Origin: Lepeophtheirus salmonis
Taxonomy: Eukaryota; Arthropoda; Copepoda; Siphonostomatoida; Caligidae
DNA length: 64,000 nt
Direction: 5' to 3'
Assembly (NCBI RefSeq): GCF_016086655.4
Contig: NC_052137.2
Span: 8,432,001 to 8,496,000, forward strand
How positions within the stretch are numbered: position 1 is the first letter of the stretch; each line of letters opens with the position of its first letter. A program made the translations under genes and the position numbers. Shown here in pieces: positions 22,145 through 31,704 of this stretch. The notes beneath the pieces were generated by a model, which saw only the letters and a program-made list of their open reading frames with translations, had not been told where the DNA came from and did no database searches.

Positions 22145-23260
22145 AAATACTTAGTCTCATTGTCTTGCTACCTGCATCTCTTTTTGAGAATCTTGATATA
22201 GCTGAGCTTTGGAAAATTCCTTCACGATTCACAGAGACACATTGATTTAATATGCGTATTGACTTTAATTTCCTAAGTATTTATATCACTTTTGTGGTTC
22301 AATTAAATTACTATGAAAATTTTGAAACCCTCCTATCCAGAAACATTATTGCTTGGAAAATTTTGTTTAGCTCTCACATTGAAATTACAAGTTCAAGCAT
22401 TTAAATACCCTCTTTTAAAATGAGTAAACGCCTCTTGGATTGAAGAACTGCGATGATGGGAATAAATATTTATATAATTTGTTTATGTTTGCACTAATTT
22501 ATTTGTAATTTTGATGAAATTGTGTAATTGTTTATTGATCATCGATGGTGCATTTTCACTTGACGTCAGCATTTTTGATGTCGGCCATTTTGTGGCCCTA
22601 AACAACCAATTTTTAAAAGAATAAACCCCCTTCTTTCCTTAATATTTAGAAATATAATGAACTATTGGATCATGACCAAATGGGACAAATTCCATAAAAG
22701 GACTTAAGTCTTACTGTTTATTAAAAATCTATAGCTCTATTGCCTAGTTTTATTATATATCAAGTGCTAAAATCTATCAAAAAAATGTTATTAGAACGCT
22801 ATTCAATCTTATTTCTGTATTTTAGATAAAAATTAACTATTGCAATAGAAAGAGTAAGATATTTTTCTCTAATTATTCTACTTTTGTTGTCCATAATTGT
22901 TCAATTTAGCCGTTTTTAAGGATTTTAAGAACATATAGCCTTGATTTAGTTCACAAATATCCCTGTTTATTATTGACATCAAGTAGTATTCCATGCAGAT
23001 GTTAAGTCTTTTTGTATTCTCAAAGGCGTTTGATGATTTTTTCCCAAATTTATTTGAAAATTCTTCCTTTATTGTAGTCAAAATATCCACCCCCAAGTTG
23101 ACGTCTCCTTCAATTTTGATGCAATTTATCACGTCAGTGAAAACGCTCAATACAGTTTTTTATTATTATCAACAGAGTGTGAACAGTCTTTCTAAGTTTA
23201 CAAATATACATATATATATATAGTTCTGAGTCTCATAATCAGATAATGAAATTAAAGTAA
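22145..23260. other. Intergenic with one short unassigned frame
   Basis: A 90-codon minus frame at 22878-23150 has ordinary composition but no family that I recognise. It could be a decayed fragment or chance. Nothing else is supported. Confidence 0.35.
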
Positions 23261-23564
23261 AGAATATATTATTGGAGTTAGAGCAGAGGGGTCTATACTT
23301 TTAGGAGATATTCGGGGACAATTAGCACACTTTGGAGGATCATGAAAGTAAATGGAATGTCTCGCTATGAAGTATTCCTAGGGGGGGGGGCCACTCGGAG
23401 TCGATCTGGTATGACGGATGAGAGCCGAGGAGATCACATCTCATTAAACAAAGCACTACGACTTTTTCTTGTATCTACTATGAATTATTAGAGTATAATT
23501 ACAGGTTGAACGTAATAGGTATCATGGAGAGGAACTTCTATGTCTTTCAATCCATGAACCCCTG

Positions 23565-23825
23565 AAACAGAAAGTTATTATAAACATATATGAATCGAAA
23601 TATACCGTAGAAACTCTAATGATTGTCGAATCCTACGTGAGCAATTGTGATCGATTGAGTAGATATTCCCTCCTACTCCATTAATATATTCTTCGCTTTG
23701 CAAAGTTATTTTCTTATTATTAAAAGGTTGCAATATTTGAATTTCAACGATTTGCCGCCCTTGTCTTCAATTTCGAGATAGAAAGAGAAAGTTTGACGTG
23801 TGTCCAAACTTATACAATGTACCCA
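23565..23825 (-). repeat. Dispersed repeat, copy B (inverted partner at 15.79-16.06 kb)
   Basis: Reverse complement of the repeat at 15785-16055, sharing CTTTTAATAATAAGAAAATA, TCACAATTGCTC and ACGTAGGATTCGACAATC. About 300 bp away at 23264-23285 the + strand again shows GAATATATTATTGGAGTTAG, so part of the repeat also occurs here in the opposite direction. That would fit a larger element with inverted parts. Confidence 0.6.
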
Positions 23826-24479
23826 AAACGTATTTTACTTCGAATAACTAATTGTTCGTTGTTATTGATATTTATTTTACTTTATAAAACTATATTCTTT
23901 ATTGCTAATTATTATTAATTAACATTTTATAGAAAACAAATGATAATTTTAATAGGTTAGTTAGCAATGTGTTTTTTTAAATCGTCAACCTAACACAAAT
24001 TTTGAGCAGAAATGTGGCCTGTCAACACAAAAACAAGCTAGTATGATTTATCTCAAAAAAGTGTGTGGATCACATTTTTTATTCTTACACGAATTATTGT
24101 TAATTGATATCGATAAATCATTCTTATTAACTCTTTGGAGTTGCCAAAAATGATTGTCACAATAAAAGAAAGGGAATGGACTCTTGGTTGAGTGCAAAAC
24201 TTCCTGCTAAAATCAAATTGAATGATAAGTTATATATCTCCATTTGTTCTTAAGTTATGGTCGATTATTCATTTTTGACGGTTTGTGTCACTCTGACCTT
24301 TGACCTCTTACATTGGCCATGTACAATTTCATTTGAAAGGGTTCATATTACGTCCAATAAAAGTCTCTTAAACTAAATTAATGTACTAAGCTAATGCTAA
24401 AATTCTGGAGTGTCTTAACTCATTCCACAAATTTGAATAATAAGCCTATAATTGACTAAAATATGTTCATAAAATATTG

Positions 24480-24900
24480 AACTGTATGCAAGGGCGTTGC
24501 TAGCTTTCATCATTTGAGGAGAGGGGGCTTAGTCTCAAAAACTATCAACATCGTTATATTATTAATTTGGTAAATAGGTTTATTTTATGTATATATTAGC
24601 AGAGGGTGCCCGCGTTGCAGGACTGGATAAAAGAGAATAGAAACAAAGAATAAATGTAGAGGAAAATAGGCAGAGAGAGGGATGTAAAAAGATACAGTGG
24701 GAGAAGAGACAGAAATAAATATAGAAAGAGATAAGGAGATTTTATTTTGGTCCAAAACAGGCTCTTAATATCTTAGGAAGCACTAAAATATATATATTTT
24801 GGGATTCTCTCCTTCTTCCGATTTTTCTTCTAGATTGTTTTTTTGTTGACGCACCAAATATTTATTTTTGGTACTCTTATAGCTATTAGATAATGTTTTT
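24480..24900 (+). repeat. MITE-like repeat, truncated copy (full copy at 38.51-39.06 kb)
   Basis: Starts GGGCGTTGCTAGCTTTCATC and continues with GAGAGGGGGCTTAGTCTC, GGGTGCCCGCGTT, GAATAGAAACAAAGAAT and a purine-rich GAGAGAGGGATGTAAAAAGATACAG stretch. The same words in the same order occur at 38510-38800. The right inverted end present at 39 kb is not found here. It also forms the upstream flank of gene copy 1, as the other does for copy 2, so it may be part of the segmental duplication. Confidence 0.6.
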
Positions 24901-25384
24901 TGAAGGTTTATTTATTATATTTTATAACTATATCAACTTTAGGGCCCTCAACATGATGTCCCATCGCTTTATAATCATTTAAAAATTTACGATTTGAACC
25001 TTTTTCACTGAACCAGAAACAAAATCTATATTATAAATATACAATTTATTTTTTTATAAGAAAAAATCATATCATTGACTTGTTATATTGTTTTAGTGAA
25101 TCCTACAAAGAACGAAAGAAAACTAAAGGATCTTTGATGAAGCTTTGATCCTTGTTTGACGATTGATCTTCTATATATGTCCCTATGTAGGTTCGAAATA
25201 ACTCTGGTAATTATTAGTTAATTAATGACAAAGATTTGGATCTGAAACAACGTAAGTAAAAGCAGATCCGACTTCTACCATCTTATGTCTTTCGTTTTTG
25301 TTTTTAGATTTAAAGTTGTTAAGAATAATCATCTTATTTTAAGTAGAAAAAATAAAAAATAAATCTATTTCACACTTTATTGTG

Positions 25385-28300
25385 ATTGATTTTTAGATAT
25401 TCCTGACAAATTGCAGTGCTTCCAAACGTGGAGGTGCTTCCTTTGTAAGCATCGTATTCACTTATTAATACCCAATAAAATACAAAGGCTTTTGAATAAA
25501 TAAAAAATAACCATTAAATAAAATTAACATAGGCGCATCAATTTTAAAAGGAGTGCACTTGTTTTTTTGGGGCGCTTGACCTGTGTGCGTGCAAATTTTA
25601 AGGGATAATTTAATTAAAAGGAAGGTGACCTCTTTCCTATTTGACACCTATTTATTATATTTCCATCGATGGAAGTGAAAAGATCATAACTGGACCTCAT
25701 TCAAGAATAATAGATTTCATATTATTCTCTGACAATAAAATTATCATATCAACTCACTCAGCCATTAACATGTCTAAGGTTGCAAAGGTAAGTTGAACTA
25801 AACTATTTCATTGATGTTTGCATTTTTATTCATTAATATACTATAATTTCTGTCTTTTTATCCTTGTAGAATTCATCTCAATCCCTAAAAAGGAAGATTC
25901 AAGAAGATTCAAACTTTTTGGGTGATATTTTGGTAAGTCTTAAACAATTAATCATAAAGTTATTTAAATGAAGTATTTATTTTTGGTTAATTGTGTTTTT
26001 TATGCTTATAGAATCAGTGTACAACTTTTAAGAAGGTAAAGTCCTCGAAGAAACCATCATCTACCTCAGTTGGTCACGCAAAGAATAATGCTGACAAAAC
26101 AAGAACCATGATATTCGAATCTCATTCGAAGCCTTCAAGTACCAAAGAAAAAGAGCACTCTCTCAATTCTAAACCCATACAATCTGAGTCTCATACCAAG
26201 TCATCCAGTATCAAAGATAGGGAACGGTCACAAAAATCTACCTCATCAACATCTCAATCTCATTTAAAGTTATTCGAAATTGAAGATAATGCTCACTTTC
26301 AAAAATCTAGCTCAAAAACATATGAGTCGAAGTCTTCCAGAACCAAGGATATAGAACAATCTCAAAAATCTACCTCGATAACCTCTGAGTTACCTTCTAA
26401 GTCATCTGTTGTCAAAGATAAAGATCGTTCTCGAAAATCTAGCTCTAAAGCATCTAAATCTCATTCAAATTTATTCGAGATTGAAGATGAGGAGCTCTCT
26501 CAAAGAGTTAGCTCCACAACACCGGAATATTATTCGAAGTCCTCCAGTAACAAAGATAAGAAGAGTTCTCGAAAATCTAGCTCCACAAAACCTGTATCTC
26601 AATTTAAGGAAGAATCTACAAAATCTAGCTCAAAAGTATATGATTCTGATTCTAAGTCATCCAGAAATAAGGATAGAAAACGTCCTCTAGAATCTAGTTC
26701 TACAATATCTGAACCTAATACGATGTTTCTCGACATTGAAGAGAAAGAGAGTAATCAAAAATCCAAACCAGATGAGTCTGATTCTCGGACATCCAGAACC
26801 AATAATAAGGAACATTGTCAGAAATCTACCGCCGTGGTTTTTAAATCAGGGACTGAGTGTAAGCAGCATTCTCAGTCATTAGATAAACAGGAATTGAGGT
26901 CTTGTCATCGATCAAGCTCTAAAAGTCGTTCACTCTCCAAGGAAAAAATCAAAAATAACTATCGTGGATCAGATCAGAAGAGGGATCTAGAGTCCTTTAA
27001 GCGTAGTCTTAAAAGTACAGATCACATAAGCAATTCTTCCAATGAACAGGTAAAGTCAAGGCCCTCTTCAGATTCTAATAACAGAAATGAAAAACGTCGT
27101 CGTTCAAGCATTGATTCTAATTCAAAGGGAGGTGAAAAATTTGTCTCTAAAAGAGACGGTGCCTCAGGAAAGGAAGACGCTCGTGTATATACCAAGTGTA
27201 ACACCCAAGAATTAGTTAGTTGTGAATTCAATAATATCTCCAGAATTGTAAAACCTCCAAAAAAAATCAGAAGAAGTTTAACAGAAGAAGATAACTTCAA
27301 AGTTCCTAATAAATCTGTTGCTAATTCAAAAGATTGTTCCTCTAAAGGGAGCAATGATAGTTTGCATGTGATAGGAGCAAGGACCAAAAAGTTAAAATCG
27401 ATGAAGTATCCAAAAAGTACGAAAAACTTAAAATGGAAGAGGCACTTATGCTTCTGTATAAATCCAAGAAGTCTCCTAATTATTCAAGCACTGATTCTGG
27501 TAAGGGTTCTACTCGATCCAATACTCCAAACTACTTATCAGAAGATTTGGAAACTAAAACTGTGGATAGTTCAGTTTTTTCACTTCAAGATAAAACAGCG
27601 TGTTCAAAAGTAATTGAACCTAAAGTGACTCCTATTAAGTTAAAATTGAATACACCTAAGATTAAAACTATGATCAATTCATCTAAAGAGAATGAACCTA
27701 CTATAACGAATCAATCTTCAATCAATAAAATGGATGATGAATCTTATAATGAATATAAGAAACACATTAGCAAATCCTTTGCTTCTCTCCTAAGCTTAGG
27801 AGAAAAGTGTTTGAAGAGTTTAAAGAAAAATCGTCATTCTACATCTGGTGGCCCTTCTAATTTAAAAGAACAAATAACCCCTTGGTATGAAGTCCCGTAC
27901 CATTCTTATGAGTTGGAGCAAATGATTCATCGATCATTGGAGAAGTCCACTCTCGAAAAATATGAAAATCCTTTAGGAAAAGTGAATTACTTGGAAAAGA
28001 AAGTAGGTTCATTGCCAAAACGTACCACCAATGAGGTTGTCCAAATACAATCAGCTCAAGTGATTCAAAAACATTCTTCATTAATATCTACCAAGACAGC
28101 TGATATTGCTAGGAATAGAGAATCTTCATCAAAACTCCAATGGACTCCCTCCAATCCATCCATTGAAATCAAAAAAATAATTGCACCAGCTTCTCAAAGA
28201 ACATCAAATTATGGTTTAAATCGTGAACCATGCCCATTGAACAATTCCCAGTCACCGTTTGATAGAAGTTCATCATCTATGCCTCCACCTTCCCATCAAA

Positions 28301-31300
28301 TGAAACGCGTGTCTCATGTTAAGAATCAGTTAGCAAGACCTTTGTCAGAAAAAAAGGAACTCCTCCAAGGGCCATTAAATACAAGTTCTTGGAATAGTAA
28401 AATGGATAATAACAAAGGCCCTGGAAATTTTCCGTCATTGACTCGATCCGTTTCATCACATCAGTTAAAAAGTGTGTCCAAATCAACACTCCAACGCGGA
28501 CCAAATCTAAATACATTGAATCGATCTTTATCATCAAATCAATTAAAAAGCAATAATATACCTCCTGCAGTCAAACGTTCATCTAATAACCACCTGGAAC
28601 GGGAATTGGCCCCTAAGCCACAGTCCCTAAAACGTTCTTCATCATCACATCAGTTGAATAGGCATTCCTCATCATCCATACCACCTCAATCTACTTTCAA
28701 ACAGCAAGCAAACCGTGCCCCTGCTATTCAACCTCAACCCTTAAATCGTTCAAACTCCTTCCATCAGTTCAAGAACACTTCTAATAGTATTTCAAAAAGT
28801 GGAACTTTACCATCTCAGGCTAAACATCCAGCATCTTCATTCTCTAAACCATCTGTTCTTGCACCCATTACAAGGCCAAATGTTAAAGAAAACATTAATT
28901 TTAATCAAGAGTCAAAAATAGAAGCTCCAGTAAATCCTTATGTTGTATCAAAGCGAGCAAGCTATCCTTTTTCATCATCAATACCGAAGAAATTGATCCC
29001 GTTCATGGAATCTCACAATACCATTCCTCCCTCGGGAAAGAACAAATATAAGCCCTTGAGCTCTTCTTTTGTTCCCTCTCAAAAGCCCCAAAAAAACTCC
29101 AGAAGTCCTTGCTAAGATCCTTCCACCTATAAAAAATGAAGAGATAAAATTGATGAAGCCCAAATATTTCTTCACAATTCAAATCCCTTCCAACAAATCC
29201 TCCTCTAGAGTTCCTCTCAAAGAAAGAAGCAACGAACAAAACTCTATTGTATTTTCGCGAGTGGAAACTCTGAGTGACTCTGAAGATGAAATGATAGAAT
29301 ATGAAGAAGTGATTGTTCCGCGGATTGAACCCCTTCCTGAAATGATAACTGAGCTTCCACAAAGCCCAAAGCATGAACCCTCTTTATCAGACAGTTCGGA
29401 TGATGATTCGTCTTCCTCTTGTTCTTCATCTTGTTCATGCTCTAGTTGTTCTTCATCTGACTCGTCCTCAAGTTCAGATAGTGACTGAGCAAATCCAAGG
29501 GTTCGGAACGCTCACTTTTTTTTCATTTTCAGGAAGGATAAACACAGGTGGTATGGATTTTTATTAAATTGTTCCCGTTCATTTTTGCGTGGATTTGCAA
29601 ATGTAATTGTCGTCGATGGGTAGGGAGTAGTAACAGAAAAGGATTCTAACGCATCATTTGATGTTTTAAGTTGGATATTTTTTGAGGAGTAGGGAATCAT
29701 GTGGAGCCCATAAATAGAGGCACCTTTATCTTAAGAATGTGCCCGTTGTTGTGCAGGACAGTAATTGTTCCTTTTGACAATTGTACCTTTTTTCAAATAG
29801 CCAAATAATTACATGAACTATAAATGATAATATGTACTCTTGCATAAATATTAATTTACGTGTGTATTTTAGTTGTAAACTTTTATGAATTGCTTTAAAA
29901 CTATTGTATCTTTTACCGTTTTATTCTAACTAATTTTTTTAATTTGTATTAATGTTATTTTTGTTTTTATACTTATTAAATACAAATCAACTTTTTAAAA
30001 GGTAAACTTGCTTGAATGGTCATTCTCTTTATTTTTCAAGTCATTATACAATAAAGAACAAGAATTTTGATTCCCACAAAATATAACAACACTATTCCCC
30101 ACAATTAGGATTATGAAATCATTTCAAAATTTGAGGAAAAGGATGCATCTGAAAAAGACTTTTAACATGAGAGTCAATAATTAATTAAATGGATACTAAA
30201 ATAAAATACTTTTCATGTGACTCACATGAAACCAGTTTTTCGTAATTGCAACTTAACTAAAACTGACTGCATTCTAATTTATTGTGCTAATTATCCCTTT
30301 AATATCCCATCAGATAACTACGTTATTGTTTGTTAAAACGTTGATTTTTTTAGGATTATAATAAAATTATTTAAAAAAAAGGGATTATAATAATTTACTC
30401 GAATTAATAAAACAAAATCTATCTCTAAATTAAGTAATATATTGCCTTTCATTTTGTCCTTTTTGAAAATACATCCAATATTACAAATAAAAACAGTTGC
30501 AAATGATTTTTAGACTAGAAGGCAACTTAACAATTTTTTTTTTTTTTTGCAAATTCCTACTAAATTCTTTAAGTGTAGTCTTAAGTATGACGCATGGGGT
30601 ACGTTGCTTTTTATAGGTGTGAGATGTTAACGGCGTGATTCAAAATAATTCAGGTGATGGGACTGTATGTTAGGCCCTTTAAATACTGAATAAATATATA
30701 ATAATTATAAAATATTGGTCCAGAAAGAGTAAAATCTATTTAATTAATAATTGCTATCCATTGCAATGCTTTGAAATTTTACTTTACTTTTAATTTTTGA
30801 ATGGCTGGTAATAATGAAAAGCTGTTCCTAGGTATAAAATATGCTCACCAAAGTTTCAGTCCTATAGACAAATATTTAGATAGTTCTAAAAGCAATTGAA
30901 ATCCTGAACTTGCATATTGATATTCTCCTTAAAATATCATTTGAAAGCGTAAAAATCTAAAAGTTACCATCGACTACTTGTACAACTTTTAGTCTGTTTT
31001 TTCCAAATACGTGAAATACAGATTCTAAAACATGATTTTTTTAGAAAATAAACCTTTATCTATAAAACATTAGAGCTATTCAAAAATATACTTTTTGAAT
31101 ATTGATATGTTTTTGCATTTTTTCCCTATGCTTTAAGATGTAAGAAGCTCAGAATAATTGGATTGGATAAAAACAATTGCTGCGAATGTGTTGTTTGATA
31201 GTTTTAAATGATGAGCAGTATTGAATAATTATTCAAATTTCATAAATTTTTGGGGTAAATCATTCGCAGTGTAAATCACTTTTGCCAAGTCATTTCATTA

Positions 31301-31520
31301 ATATTAATTCATTTATAAAAACAAACAAATTGCTAAAAAACTAATTTATTAATAACCTTATTCAATAACTTCTTGTCGTAATTTTACGTTTTTATTAATA
31401 GAAGTCCAAGAAAATATGTAAAATAATGTAAAATGTATATCATTCTGATTTTCAAATTGGAATTACATGGTTCGAGTAATTTTGTAATATAATATATTGA
31501 AGCTTTATTGATAATCGTTC
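25385..31520 (+). repeat. Segmental duplication block around gene copy 1
   Basis: This block contains copy 1 with both flanks. Similarity to copy 2 covers about 25385-30185 (against 39585-44360) including introns and 3' flank, so copying was at DNA level. Similarity to the inverted copy 4 extends much further 3': 30560-30690 matches about 59125-59255, 30820-31050 matches about 56550-56800, and 31470-31520 matches about 56440-56510, all as reverse complement and in consistent order. Confidence 0.8.
25770..29488 (+). CDS. Ser/Lys-rich repeat protein family, copy 1 (frame-disrupted)
   Basis: Exons 25770-25787 (MSKVAK), 25870-25932 (ends FLGDIL) and 26012 onward have GT/AG introns in phase 0; the same three-exon start exists in copy 2. 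Exon 3 encodes about ten 23-residue repeats rich in Ser and Lys (26108-26830), a basic RS-like part, a Lys/Glu helix (EVSKKYEKLKMEEALM, about 27397-27450), a conserved block ITPWYEVPYHSYELEQMIHR (27875-27935), Ser/Pro/Gln-rich repeats with SSSHQL motifs, and an acidic Ser tail ending at 29488. I do not recognise the family; the composition suggests a disordered nuclear protein. The frame breaks near 27365-27380 and at the A-run 29090-29096, where one extra base shifts the tail into another frame. It could be a pseudogene, an unusual read-through, or in part an assembly error. Confidence 0.65.
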
Positions 31521-31700
31521 AGTAAACCCAAGAACCTAAATCTTCAATAAAACATTTTTTGTACTCTACTGCGAAATTGGATTTTTGCTAAAATTAGCTT
31601 GAGAATGATTAAATTTACGTAGAGTCTGACCCCTGCTTCTTTCTAAAGGTAAATAATTTCGTTTTTGTTAATGATTCTTGTATTTTTCTGTCGTTCAAAC
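30190..31700. other. 3' flank of gene copy 1, no gene
   Basis: AT-rich, no frame of note. Its importance is that several parts recur inverted beside copy 4. A possible polyadenylation word AATAAA occurs before it, at about 30051, within the 3' region shared by copies 1 and 2. Confidence 0.5.
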
Positions 31701-31704
31701 TTTT

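Noticed and set aside
22878..23150. 90-codon minus-strand frame as a small gene
   Set aside because: No recognised family, no splice or promoter context, and such frames occur by chance in this window.
24640..24740. Purine-rich stretch (GAGAGAGG) as a possible regulatory GAGA site
   Set aside because: It is part of the dispersed MITE-like repeat shared with 38.6-38.8 kb and has no nearby promoter evidence.
27022..27387. Minus-strand frame of 121 codons opposite copy 1, and similar frames opposite copies 2 and 3
   Set aside because: They are mirror frames of the Ser/Lys-rich coding strand, as expected from its codon use, and shift with the same breaks.
29003..29374. Minus-strand frame of 123 codons opposite the acidic tail, repeated at 43161-43556
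   Set aside because: Present in both copies only because the + strand coding is conserved; no start context or motif of its own.
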